A DNA stretch of 64,000 nt, taken from Paraconexibacter sp040581415 (GTDB lineage: Bacteria; Actinomycetota; Thermoleophilia; Solirubrobacterales; Solirubrobacteraceae). Location of the stretch: positions 3,658,001 to 3,722,000 of the forward strand of contig NZ_CP114014.1 of NCBI RefSeq assembly GCF_040581415.1. Direction: 5' to 3'. The position numbers and the translations under genes were made by a program. A model generated the notes under the pieces. That model was not told the DNA's origin and did not search any database. It worked only from the letters and a program-made list of their open reading frames with translations. Below, in pieces: positions 23,182-31,243 of the stretch (position 1 is the stretch's first letter; each line of letters begins with the position of its first letter).

Positions 23182-23660
23182 CAGATGACGGCCTCCATGT
23201 CGGTGCGCAGCCTCGTGGCCTGCTGCAGGAGCGCGCGCATCACGACCATGAGCAGGCCAAGCACCGCGCCACCGAGCAGCATCACCATCAGCAGGAGCGG
23301 CGTCCCGGGATCGGTCGCCCGGGACCCGACGTAGACGAAGAGCCCGAGCAGCATGATCCATCCGGCTCCGATCGCCCAGACGATCGCGTCCACCCAGACG
23401 AGTGACCGCGCGCTGAAGATGCGGTCCTCCTTGACCATCGTGAGCAGGCGCCACGTGCAGACGATCACGACCTGGACGCAGAGGAGCTCCAGGGCCGAGA
23501 AGATCGTCAGCGGCCAGCGGAGGTGAGCGTCCTCCGGCTGCTCCTTCGCCATGTGGGCGAACTGGCCCGGCATCGAGAAGAACTGACCCATCACCATCGC
23601 GGCGAACCCGACGCCGAGCAGGATCCGGAGGGGCACGACGACGGGACGCACGAGCTTCAT
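23181..23660 (-). CDS. DUF2975 membrane protein
   Basis: 159 residues, ATG 23660. Four transmembrane helices (about 8-28, 50-72, 88-110, 122-142) and LRWPLTIFSALELLCVQVVIVCTWRLL with EDRIFSARSLVWVDAI match DUF2975. It is the first gene of a two-gene operon with the Xre regulator. Its promoter is unusually clear: TTGACT (23695-23690), 17-bp spacer, GATAAT (23672-23667), then 6 nt to the ATG, so the transcript is probably leaderless. The -35 is embedded in a TATCGA/TCGATA palindrome. The function of the family is unknown. Confidence 0.85.
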   Translation of the reverse strand: MKLVRPVVVPLRILLGVGFAAMVMGQFFSMPGQFAHMAKEQPEDAHLRWPLTIFSALELLCVQVVIVCTWRLLTMVKEDRIFSARSLVWVDAIVWAIGAGWIMLLGLFVYVGSRATDPGTPLLLMVMLLGGAVLGLLMVVMRALLQQATRLRTDMEAVI

Positions 23661-23666
23661 GCGTCG

Positions 23667-23701
23667 ATTATCGCGTGCTATCTATCGAAAGTCAATCGAT
23701 A
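23667..23701 (-). promoter_or_regulatory. Consensus promoter with embedded operator for the DUF2975/Xre operon
   Basis: On the minus strand: -35 TTGACT (23695-23690), 17 bp, -10 GATAAT (23672-23667). The inverted repeat TATCGA (23683-23688) and TCGATA (23696-23701), with a 7-bp centre, covers the -35 and is the likely Xre binding site. Confidence 0.8.
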
Positions 23702-23731
23702 CTGCTCGCGGCGGTGGCCGCGATCTACGCC

Positions 23732-24010
23732 TCAGCTCCCGCCTCCGCCGCACCCGCCGCCTCCGCAGCCGCTCCCGCCGGAGTCGCCTCCGCCGCCCGC
23801 ATCGCCGCCCCCACCTGAGTCGCCACCACTGCCGTCGGAGCCCGACGCGTACGCCCCAGGGGCTGACCCACCGCCGGCCGCGGGGTCGGACGCCCGGCCG
23901 GTGGAGCGCCGACGACGACCGCTTGCGCCGCGCTTCCGGGTGTCGACCTGCCGCCACATCGCCGCGCCCCAGAGCGCGACGATCACGAACACGACGAGCG
24001 TGACGAGCAT
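23732..24010 (-). CDS. Membrane-anchored Gly/Ser/Cys-rich tail protein
   Basis: 92 residues, ATG 24010. One N-terminal transmembrane helix (MLVTLVVFVIVALWGAAMW) is followed by a basic stretch (RKRGASGRRRRS) and then an unstructured tail made of GGGGDSGG units ending in two Cys in GCGGGGCGGGG. Tails of this type end several TPM- or TIGR04222-type membrane proteins; here the globular part is missing. The function is unknown. It follows the 24025-24315 gene by 14 nt on the same strand, probably in one operon. Confidence 0.55.
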   Translation of the reverse strand: MLVTLVVFVIVALWGAAMWRQVDTRKRGASGRRRRSTGRASDPAAGGGSAPGAYASGSDGSGGDSGGGGDAGGGGDSGGSGCGGGGCGGGGS

Positions 24011-24024
24011 GGTCCCGTCGTCCG

Positions 24025-24315
24025 TCAGCGCGGGGCGCCGGCGCCGGGGTTGCCGGAAAGGCGTTGCTCGGCGCGGAACCGCCGAAGGAACCCGAACGCG
24101 GCGGTGAACAGACCGATGGCGACCCCGAACGAGACCCCGCTGGACGTCTCGGTGAAGACCGCCCAGAGGACGCCGGAGATGACCGCGGCGATGACCGCCT
24201 CGACGACGATGTTCGTCGGCGTCGGCGTGTTACGGGCGACCTCGTCCGCCCGCGGCCGGATGAACCCGAAGTAGAGGCCGATGCGGCGGCGGACAAGCTG
24301 CAGATTCGTGTTCAC
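24025..24315 (-). CDS. Small two-helix membrane protein, unknown
   Basis: 96 residues, GTG 24315. Polar start (NTNLQLVRRRIGLYFGFIRPRADEV), then two hydrophobic helices (about 38-55, IVVEAVIAAVISGVLWAVF, and 60-78, VSFGVAIGLFTAAFGFL), ending in a basic tail RRFRAEQRLSGNPG. I recognise no family. It is probably co-transcribed with the Gly/Cys-rich tail protein. Confidence 0.55.
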   Translation of the reverse strand: MNTNLQLVRRRIGLYFGFIRPRADEVARNTPTPTNIVVEAVIAAVISGVLWAVFTETSSGVSFGVAIGLFTAAFGFLRRFRAEQRLSGNPGAGAPR

Positions 24316-24454
24316 CCTGACCGTGATGCCCCCGGACGCGGACCCGTCACCAGCCAGGTAACCGCCCTGACGGCGCCGACCCGTCCTCAGCGAGCGGGGC
24401 TCGTCGGCGGCAGCGGTTTGGCGGCCGCGCCCGGCGGGAACTGCACCCGGTCAC

Positions 24455-25774
24455 ATGCCCCGCTCTCTCCTGCTCCACGCCGCCGCTGCGACCGGCGCCT
24501 GCCTGCTGCTCGCCGGGTGCGGGGGCGGTTCCGACGAGGAGCCGTCCACCGACCCCGCGAAGTTCAGCCGTGCCTTCAAGGCGGCCACCGGCGTCACCCT
24601 GACGGCGCGCACGTCGAACGACCTGACGATCCTCAAGGCCAACCAGGAGCAATACGACCGCTTCGGCGCGTTCTCGATCTACATCGCGGGCGACGAGGAG
24701 CAGCGCAAGCGGCTGCTCGACACAGGCGCGGGCGACCTGAAGGAGTACGAGAACGGGATCGTGGTCTCGGCCACGACCGGCGAGCGCGAGCCCGACGTCG
24801 CCCGTCGCCTCGATCAGGCGGTGCGCGCAGCGATCGCCGAACGGCCCTCGCTGATCCCCGCCGCCGACCGCCTGTGTCCCGCCGCCGGCATCGACCCGGC
24901 GGAAGGCAAGGAAGGGACATGCCTGCTGCCGGACAAGCGCCTGACCGTCGTGAACCTCGGGTCCGAGCTGCAGACGCCGGCGCTGCAGGCGACGATCGTG
25001 TCCGCGACCACGGCTACGACGCTGCCCACGCAGAGCACCTTCTCCGAGCCGCCGCGGGCGAAGGACCGCTATGTGGTCGTCCGCTACAAGGTCACCAACG
25101 GCGCGTCCAAGCCGCTCAGCAGCATCCGCACGAGCCTCGTCGTCGGCCCCAACGAGTACGCCGAGAGCAACGACTCGTACCGCCTGGAGGCCACCGGCGA
25201 CCGCCCGTTCCCGCTGCAGCCTTCGGCGACCGCGACCCTGACGACGGCGTTCGACATCCCGTCCGCGGCGGCCGAGGAGGCGCTGAAGTCCGGCGCGCTC
25301 CAGCTGCCGGCCGAGCTCACGGAGGACTCCTCGTTCCTCAGCGACCGCGAGGCCGTCGGGCGCATCCGGCTCGCCGGCGTCAAGCAGCTGAAGCTGGGCT
25401 CCGCGGCGAAGACCCGGATCGCGTCCAAGCGCGCCGAGCGCACGAAGTCCGCCGAGCGCGCCCTCAAGCAGTTCTACACCGCGATGCGCAAGGGCGATGT
25501 CGCGGGGGTCTGCCGACGCCTGACGAACGCGGTGCTCAAGCGCTTCGGCGGCGAGTCGGCGTGCCGCTCGGGACGGTTCGTGAAGGAGACCGCGAAGTCG
25601 AAGGCGCCGCGGTCCAACACCGGCCTGCGCCTGACGACGATCCTCACTTCGCAGCAGAGTCGCGCGGTGATCCTCGTCCGCGGCAAGAACGGGTACTCCG
25701 ACAGCGCCCGCCTGGCGCGCCAGGGCAGCCTGTGGCGGGTCCAGGGCACACGGAAGTTCTCGAGCGGCGGGTGA
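24455..25774 (+). CDS. Lipoprotein with DUF4352-like domain
   Basis: 439 residues, ATG 24455. The lipobox LLAGC puts the lipidated Cys at about residue 22. The middle part (~165-290: LTVVNLGSELQTPALQATIVSA.. DRYVVVRYKVTNGASKPLSS..) has the layout of DUF4352/TRF2-like immunoglobulin-type domains found on Gram-positive lipoproteins. The C-terminal ~130 residues (ERALKQFYTAMRKGDVAGVCRRLTNAVLKRFGGESACRSG..) resemble a small NTF2-like lid domain. It is probably extracytoplasmic and anchored. No catalytic residues were recognised, and the ligand is unknown. Confidence 0.7.
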   Translation: MPRSLLLHAAAATGACLLLAGCGGGSDEEPSTDPAKFSRAFKAATGVTLTARTSNDLTILKANQEQYDRFGAFSIYIAGDEEQRKRLLDTGAGDLKEYENGIVVSATTGEREPDVARRLDQAVRAAIAERPSLIPAADRLCPAAGIDPAEGKEGTCLLPDKRLTVVNLGSELQTPALQATIVSATTATTLPTQSTFSEPPRAKDRYVVVRYKVTNGASKPLSSIRTSLVVGPNEYAESNDSYRLEATGDRPFPLQPSATATLTTAFDIPSAAAEEALKSGALQLPAELTEDSSFLSDREAVGRIRLAGVKQLKLGSAAKTRIASKRAERTKSAERALKQFYTAMRKGDVAGVCRRLTNAVLKRFGGESACRSGRFVKETAKSKAPRSNTGLRLTTILTSQQSRAVILVRGKNGYSDSARLARQGSLWRVQGTRKFSSGG

Positions 25775-25805
25775 GGGCCGGGCGGTCGTGGCAGAATCCG
25801 GCGCC

Positions 25806-26183
25806 ATGCCCCGTTCGCGCCTGCTCCTCGCCGGATTCTTCCTGTCCGCCGGTATCGCCCACCTCACCTTTTTGAAGAAGTTCTTCGAGAGCATCGTGCC
25901 CGGCTGGGTCCCGGGCGGGCCCGCGAAGGTCAACACGGCGGCCGGTGTCGCCGAGTTCGCGGGCGGCGCCCTCGTCCTCGTCCCCGGCGCCGAGCGCTAC
26001 GCGCGTCCGTACCTCATCGCGCTGCTGCTCGGGGTCTTCCCGGCCAACATCCAGATGGCCGTCGCGCCCGACACGATGCCGGGCGCGCGCGGCGTCCCGC
26101 GTGCGCTGCTGTGGGCGCGCCTGCCGCTGCAGGTCCTGCCGATCCTGTGGGTGCGCAGCGCGCTGCGCAGCGACGACGCCTAG
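25806..26183 (+). CDS. DoxX-like membrane protein
   Basis: 125 residues from ATG 25806; a GTG at 25788 is less likely because CAGAAT (25792-25797) would be inside it and ends 8 nt before ATG 25806. Four hydrophobic helices, with the opening MPRSRLLLAGFFLSAGIAHLTFLKKFFESIVPGWVPG typical of DoxX-like proteins (helix followed by His and a PxW turn), and GGALVLVPGAERYARPYLI. Related proteins are linked to redox or thiosulfate metabolism in some organisms, but most are uncharacterised. Confidence 0.8.
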   Translation: MPRSRLLLAGFFLSAGIAHLTFLKKFFESIVPGWVPGGPAKVNTAAGVAEFAGGALVLVPGAERYARPYLIALLLGVFPANIQMAVAPDTMPGARGVPRALLWARLPLQVLPILWVRSALRSDDA

Positions 26184-26486
26184 CGGCCGACGTCACCGCG
26201 GTCGCGGTTGCGGCCGCAAAGCGCTCGGGTCCCGCTACGAGCGGGCGACCGGTGCGGCTCGGCCCGCCTGAGCCAGGGGTGCGCGCCATCCAGCCATCGG
26301 CGAACGGCCACCGGCGGGGCCGGTCCGGCGCTGCCCTGCGGCGTCGCCGACCATCGCTGTGTCGCTCCCTGTCGCCGAGCGTCGATTTCCCCGCGACCCG
26401 CGACGGGAAAACCGACGCTCGCGTGCTTGCCGTATCGGCAATATGACTTGGCGGATCACGCAGCCGCGTCTACCGTCGACCACACG
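26184..26486. other. Intergenic region upstream of the methyltransferase
   Basis: 303 bp without a convincing gene. The only structure seen is the perfect palindrome TTGCCGTATCGGCAA (26427-26441) and a TACCGT hexamer (about 26471-26476) 10 nt before ATG 26487. Confidence 0.5.
26427..26441. promoter_or_regulatory. Palindromic candidate operator
   Basis: TTGCCG-TAT-CGGCAA, a perfect 6-bp inverted repeat with 3-bp centre, 46 bp upstream of the methyltransferase ATG and about 30 bp upstream of its probable -10. The protein that binds it is unknown. Confidence 0.5.
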
Positions 26487-27125
26487 ATGAGAACGAGTCA
26501 CCACGACATCCCGGCCGGCACCACCAGCGAGCAGTTCTGGGAGCCGTACTACTCCGGTGGGAGCAGCCGCTGGAGCGGGAAGGCGAACGCCTCGCTCGTC
26601 GAGGAGCTCGAGGGAGTCACGCCGGGCACGGCGCTCGACCTCGGCTGCGGCCAGGGCGGCGACGCCATCTGGCTCGCCGCCGCCGGCTGGACGGTGACTG
26701 CGGTGGACGTCGCCCAGAGCGCGCTCGACGTGGCGGCCGCCCTCGCTGCGGAGGCAGGGGTCAGCGGCGCGATCTCGTGGGAACGGCACGACCTGGCCGC
26801 GACGTTCCCGGCGGGCTCCTTCGACCTCGTCGCGTCGACGTTCATGCACTCCCCGGTCGCCTTCCCGCGCACGCAGGTCCTCAAGGCTGCCGCGGCGGCC
26901 GTGCGACCCGGCGGCACACTGCTCGTGATCGGCCACGCGCCGTCGCCGGAGCACCAGCACGACCTGCAGACCGCCCAGGAGCTGGCCGACGACCTCGCGC
27001 TGCCCGCGGCCGAGTGGCAGGTCCGGACCTGCGGCCTCGTCGACCGCGTGCACACGTTCGGCGACGGCGAGACCGCCGAGCGCACCGACGCGGTCCTGCG
27101 CCTGCAGCGGCGCTCGCGGGACTGA
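26487..27125 (+). CDS. Class I SAM-dependent methyltransferase
   Basis: 212 residues from ATG 26487; the upstream frame is non-coding. The SAM-binding motif I is LDLGCGQGGDAIWLA (~48-62), followed by VTAVDVAQSALD (acidic loop), FDLVASTFMHSP and RPGGTLLVIGH, a full Rossmann methyltransferase core. It resembles the tehB/UbiE-like small-molecule methyltransferases encoded next to small regulators. The substrate is not predictable. The palindrome at 26427-26441 suggests regulation. It converges on the SDR at 27202 with no overlap. Confidence 0.85.
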   Translation: MRTSHHDIPAGTTSEQFWEPYYSGGSSRWSGKANASLVEELEGVTPGTALDLGCGQGGDAIWLAAAGWTVTAVDVAQSALDVAAALAAEAGVSGAISWERHDLAATFPAGSFDLVASTFMHSPVAFPRTQVLKAAAAAVRPGGTLLVIGHAPSPEHQHDLQTAQELADDLALPAAEWQVRTCGLVDRVHTFGDGETAERTDAVLRLQRRSRD

Positions 27126-27201
27126 GCCGCGAGCACCGGGGGCCGGCACCGCGGCCCCGAGTGCTCCCGGGACCGCAGCCGGCGGCCGGCGCCGCGCGGC
27201 C

Positions 27202-28047
27202 CTACTTGCGCATCCGGCGCTCGGCCGCGGCGAACAGGGTCTGGTGCCGCGCCGGCAGCATCCGGACGAGGAAGTCGACGAGCTTCGCGTCGTTGCCGAC
27301 CATCACGCGGGGCCGGTCGGTCTCGACCGCCTTGATGATGATCTCGGCCGCCTGCGCCGGGTCCATCTTGAGGAGCTTCTCGTTGTAGAGCCGCTCGCGC
27401 TGCTCGTCCTCCGGGGTGATCTCCTGGCCCGAGGCCCGGGCCTCGTTCAGCGCCGCCGAGGCGATGTTCGTCTTGATGCCGCCGGGGTGGACGACGGTGA
27501 CGCCGACCCGGTGGCCATCCCGGCGCATCTCGGAGCGCAGCGTCTCGGTGAAGCCACGCACGGCGAACTTCGTGGTGCAGTAGTGGCTCATGTCCGGCTG
27601 GGCGAGGAAACCGTTGAGACTGGACACGTTGATCACGTGGCCGTCGCCGGAGGCGATGACGTGCGGCAGGAACGCCTTCGTCCCGTGGATGACGCCCCAC
27701 AGGTTGATGCCGAAGACGCGCTCGTACTCCTCGTACTCGGACTCGAGGATCGTGTTCGAGTGCGCGATGCCGGCGTTGTTGTAGATCTGGTGCACGACGC
27801 CGAAGTGCGAAGCGACAGTGGCGGCGTAGGCGGTCATGCCCTCGCGGTCGGAGACGTCGAGGACCTGCGTGTGGACCGCACCCCCGCCCGCACGTCCGGC
27901 GTCCGCAGCCGTCGCCTGCAGCCCCGCCTCGTTCACGTCCGACAGGGCGAGGCGCGCACCGCGGCGCGCGAGGCCGAGCGCAAGGGCGCGCCCGATGCCC
28001 GAGCCCGCGCCGGTGACGACGCAGACCTTCCCGGCGACCGCGGTCAT
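27202..28047 (-). CDS. SDR-family oxidoreductase coupled to the BVMO
   Basis: 281 residues from ATG 28047, which overlaps the BVMO stop as ATGA. The motif TGAGSGIG (~12-19), NNAGIAHS, VINVSSLNG and SHYCTTKFAV give cofactor site, structural Asn, catalytic Ser and Tyr/Lys. The extension DEQRERLYNEKLLKMDPAQAAEIIIKAVETDRPRVMVGNDAKL resembles acetoin/diacetyl-reductase-type SDRs found beside FAD monooxygenases. A likely role is to oxidise an alcohol to the ketone that the monooxygenase then converts to an ester; the pairing suggests this and the sequence does not prove it. Confidence 0.88.
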   Translation of the reverse strand: MTAVAGKVCVVTGAGSGIGRALALGLARRGARLALSDVNEAGLQATAADAGRAGGGAVHTQVLDVSDREGMTAYAATVASHFGVVHQIYNNAGIAHSNTILESEYEEYERVFGINLWGVIHGTKAFLPHVIASGDGHVINVSSLNGFLAQPDMSHYCTTKFAVRGFTETLRSEMRRDGHRVGVTVVHPGGIKTNIASAALNEARASGQEITPEDEQRERLYNEKLLKMDPAQAAEIIIKAVETDRPRVMVGNDAKLVDFLVRMLPARHQTLFAAAERRMRK

Positions 28048-29567
28048 GCCGCCACCTCGTCCCGGGCGACGGTGGACGAGAGCGCCGGCGCGTACCCGAA
28101 ACGCAGCGCAGGGTCGGTGACCGGGCCGTGGACCAGGTGCTGCACGTCCTCGCGGTAGTCCATCGCCAGGTGCCACGGCGCGGTGGCGCCCTGCTTGGGC
28201 AGCTGGTCGAGCGACCGCATCACGTAGCCCGCGGAGAAGTCGAGCAGGGGCCGCGTCTCCATGGTGGCGTCGTCGTTGGTCGGGACGACCGACCGCAGCC
28301 CGCGCGCCTGCATGTGCTCGAGCAGCCGGCAGAGGTGCTCGCAGACGAGGTCGACCTTGAGCGTCCAGGACGAGTTCGTGTACCCGATCGCGAACGCGAA
28401 GTTCGGGACGCCGCTGAGCATCATCCCCTTGTAGGCCAGCGAGTCGGCGACAGGGACCGGGACGCCGTCGACGACGAGCTCCGCGCCCCCGAAGAGCTGC
28501 AGGTTCAGGCCGGTCGCGGTGACGACGATGTCGGCCTCGAGCTCACGGCCCGACGTCAGCTTCAGGCCCTTCGGCGTGAAGGTCTGGATGCCGTCGGTCG
28601 CGATCTGCGCCGTCCCTGCGCGCAGCGCGCGGAACATGCTGCCGTTCGCGTCAGCGCACAGGCGCTGGTCCCACGGGTCGTACTTCGGATTGAAGTGCGT
28701 GTCGACGTCGACGTGGTCCGGGAGGAACTTCGCGGTCAGGCGGCGGATCAGCCGGCGGGAGAGCTTCGGGTGCTTCTGGCAGAACGCGTAGAGCCGGCGC
28801 TGGCGCCAGATGTTCTTGCGGCGCGTCAGCTCGTGGCCGCGGTCGTCGCCGAACCAGCGACGCAGCCGGTCGGCGAGCGGGTCGGTCGCCGGGAGCGGCA
28901 GCACGTACGACGGCGAGCGCTGCAGCATCGTGACCTGCGCGTCCAGATCGGTGAGGGCGGGGACCAGCGTGATCGCCGTCGCGCCGCTGCCGATGACGAC
29001 GACCTTCTTGCCGGCGACGTCGAGGTCCTCGGGCCAGTGCTGCGGGTGGACGACCTGGCCGCCGAAGTCCGCGACGCCCTCGAAGCGCGGCGCGAAGCCC
29101 TGGTCGTAGCGGTAGTAGCCGCTCGCGGAGAACAGGAAGCCGGCGGTCAGGACGACGATGTCCCCCGTGTCGGTGCGCTCGGCCTCGACGGTCCACTGCG
29201 CGTCCGCGGACGACCACGACGCACGGACGACCTTGTGGCCGTAGCGGATGTGCTGGTCGATGCCGGCGTCGGCCGCGGTCTCACGGAGGTAGCGCAGGAT
29301 CTCGGGACCGTCGGCGATCGCCTTCTCCCCGGTCCACGGCTTGAACCCGTACGCGAAGGTGGAGAGATCGGAGTCCGAGCGGATGCCGGGGTAGCGGAAG
29401 AGGTCCCACGTACCGCCGCTCGCCGCACGCGCCTCGAGGATCGCGTAGCTCGTCCCAGGGCGCTTGTCCTGCAGGTGCCAGGCGGCGCCGATCCCGGAGA
29501 GCCCGGCGCCGACGATCAGGACGTCGACGTGGTCTGTCTTCTGGCTGGCGGTGGTGATCGTGCTCAT
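28044..29567 (-). CDS. Flavin-containing Baeyer-Villiger-type monooxygenase
   Basis: 507 residues, ATG 29567. FAD motif GAGLSG (20-25) and NADPH motif GSGATA (193-198) flank the Baeyer-Villiger fingerprint FGGQVVHPQHWP (168-179), and GTWDLFRYPGIRSDSD is shared with cyclohexanone/EthA-type enzymes. It inserts one oxygen next to a ketone, forming an ester or lactone, using NADPH and O2 in the cytoplasm. The substrate is unknown. It heads an operon with the SDR and is divergent from the PucR regulator at 29700. The 130-bp gap holds two direct TGCCCA repeats (about 29641, 29672). Confidence 0.92.
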   Translation of the reverse strand: MSTITTASQKTDHVDVLIVGAGLSGIGAAWHLQDKRPGTSYAILEARAASGGTWDLFRYPGIRSDSDLSTFAYGFKPWTGEKAIADGPEILRYLRETAADAGIDQHIRYGHKVVRASWSSADAQWTVEAERTDTGDIVVLTAGFLFSASGYYRYDQGFAPRFEGVADFGGQVVHPQHWPEDLDVAGKKVVVIGSGATAITLVPALTDLDAQVTMLQRSPSYVLPLPATDPLADRLRRWFGDDRGHELTRRKNIWRQRRLYAFCQKHPKLSRRLIRRLTAKFLPDHVDVDTHFNPKYDPWDQRLCADANGSMFRALRAGTAQIATDGIQTFTPKGLKLTSGRELEADIVVTATGLNLQLFGGAELVVDGVPVPVADSLAYKGMMLSGVPNFAFAIGYTNSSWTLKVDLVCEHLCRLLEHMQARGLRSVVPTNDDATMETRPLLDFSAGYVMRSLDQLPKQGATAPWHLAMDYREDVQHLVHGPVTDPALRFGYAPALSSTVARDEVAA

Positions 29568-29699
29568 CGTCTCTGCTCTCCTCGTGGTTTCGACCCGCTC
29601 TCAGCATCGCCCGTCCGGACGCCGATGCCGAGGGACGAAGTGCCCAATCTTGCAGACCGATATATGCGCTTTGCCCATCAGGGCCGTAGCATCCTCGCC

Positions 29700-30932
29700 A
29701 TGTCCGAACCGGTCCGCTGGGAACTGCCGTCCGACGCCGTGCGCGCACTGATCCGCACGGCGGCCGAGCAGCTGCTGGCGATGCCGGACGACGTCTTCGC
29801 CGAGATCGACGCGGTGACGCTCGCGGACGCCGGCCCGGCCGTCACGGCCGACCCCGGGCTCGTGGCCGCGATCCGCCGGGCCAACCGCGCGAACCTCAGG
29901 CACTGGCTGGGCGCGAACGTGCACGACCCCGGCGCGCCCGTCGCGCCGAACCTCGGCCCCGAGACCTTCGGGATCGCCCGTGACCTCGTGCGGCGCGGGC
30001 TGGACCAGAACTCGCTGGACGCGTACCGGACCGGGCAGAACGCGGCCTGGCGAGGCTGGATGGCGCTCGCGTTCTCGCTGACCTCGGACCCGGTCGAGCT
30101 CGCCGAGCTGCTCGACGTCACCGCGCGGTCGATCTTTGCGTTCGTCGACGGCACGATCGGGGGCATCGCCGCGGAGGTCGAGCGCGAGCGCCAGCACCTG
30201 ACGCGCGGCACGCAGGCCGAACGCCTGGAGGTGGTCACGCTCGTCCTCGGCGGCGCGCCGATCGCCGTGGAGCGCGCGAGCCTGCGCCTGGGGTACGACC
30301 TGACGCGGACCCACACGGCGGCGATCGTGTTCAGCGATGCGGTGCAGCCCGATCAGGTCGCGCTCGAGGCGGGCGCCGAGCTGCTGGCGCGGGCCGCCGG
30401 CGCACGACGCCCGCTCACCGTGGTCGCCGGCGCCTCGGCCCTCTGGACCTGGATCGAGGGCGCGACCGGCCCGGACGTCGCCGTGCTGCGCGCCGGGATG
30501 GCGGGGTCCGCGCAGACCCGCGTCGCGCTGGGCCCGACGCTGCCCGGGATCGACGGCTTCCGTCGCAGCCACCTGGATGCGCTCGCCACGCAGCGCCTGC
30601 TGCAGCGGGTGTCCGAGGAGGTCCAGCTCGCGACCTACGACGAGGTCCAGGTCGTCGCCCTGGCCACCCACGACGAGCAGCGGGCCGACGAGCTCGTCCG
30701 GCGCACCCTCGGGCCGCTCGCGAGCGCCCCGGTGGAGCTCCGCGAGACGCTGCGGACCTACCTGCGCGAGGACAGCAACGCGACCCGTACCGCGCGTGTC
30801 CTCTTCGCGCACCGCAACACCGTCCTCGGCCGCCTGGCGCGGGCGGAGGCGCTGCTCCCCGCGCCGCTGGCGGGCCGGTCGCTGCAGGTCGGCCTCGCGC
30901 TGGAGATCACGCACTGGCTCGGCCCGCGCTGA
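29700..30932 (+). CDS. PucR-type transcriptional regulator (next to BVMO)
   Basis: 410 residues from ATG 29700; TAGCAT (29687-29692) ends 7 nt upstream, so the mRNA is probably leaderless. The long frame upstream is a shadow of the BVMO. The N-terminal part (VRALIRTAAEQLLAMPDDVFAEID) and central GGDEF-like fold lead to the C-terminal PucR/CdaR HTH (LRTYLREDSNATRTARVLFAHRNTVLGRLARAEALL). It is divergent from the BVMO/SDR operon and is its probable regulator. A second related regulator is at 49091; both have the ~410-residue architecture without an N-terminal PucR domain. Confidence 0.85.
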   Translation: MSEPVRWELPSDAVRALIRTAAEQLLAMPDDVFAEIDAVTLADAGPAVTADPGLVAAIRRANRANLRHWLGANVHDPGAPVAPNLGPETFGIARDLVRRGLDQNSLDAYRTGQNAAWRGWMALAFSLTSDPVELAELLDVTARSIFAFVDGTIGGIAAEVERERQHLTRGTQAERLEVVTLVLGGAPIAVERASLRLGYDLTRTHTAAIVFSDAVQPDQVALEAGAELLARAAGARRPLTVVAGASALWTWIEGATGPDVAVLRAGMAGSAQTRVALGPTLPGIDGFRRSHLDALATQRLLQRVSEEVQLATYDEVQVVALATHDEQRADELVRRTLGPLASAPVELRETLRTYLREDSNATRTARVLFAHRNTVLGRLARAEALLPAPLAGRSLQVGLALEITHWLGPR

Positions 30933-30951
30933 GGCCCGCGACGGAGGCGCG

Positions 30952-31113
30952 TCAGTCGGCGGAGTCCCTCGCCGGGTCCGTCCCCTCCCCCGCCCCGGAA
31001 GGCGAAACGCCCTGCTGATCGTCGGCCGGTGGCTCGACATCGGGGTCGGGCGACGTCTCGACGTTCTCCAGTTCGGGCTGGTCGAGGGGCGGCTGCTTGT
31101 CGTCGTCGGGCAT
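30952..31113 (-). CDS. Small acidic Pro/Asp-rich protein
   Basis: 53 residues from ATG 31113 to TGA 30954-30952: MPDDDKQPPLDQPELENV then SPDPDVEPPADDQQGV. It is predicted to be fully disordered and very acidic. Codon third positions are GC-rich. A weak TAGCCG lies 6 nt before the ATG. It sits alone between the PucR gene (convergent) and the RsbW-like gene (divergent), filling most of that gap. The function is unknown. Confidence 0.45.
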   Translation of the reverse strand: MPDDDKQPPLDQPELENVETSPDPDVEPPADDQQGVSPSGAGEGTDPARDSAD

Positions 31114-31243
31114 CGACGGCGGCTACCCCGAACGGGCCCGCGTGATGCGCGGACGCGGACCGCAGCTGTTCTCGGGTCGCGGGTCTGACCGTGACGGCGC
31201 GGCCGACGGTTGCCGGACCCGGGGGCGCGGGTACCCGTAGAAC

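Noticed and set aside
23732..23820. GGGGS/GGDSG coding repeats read as a DNA repeat or CRISPR-like array
   Set aside because: The repeats are irregular and encode the Gly-rich protein tail; there are no spaced direct repeats of fixed length.
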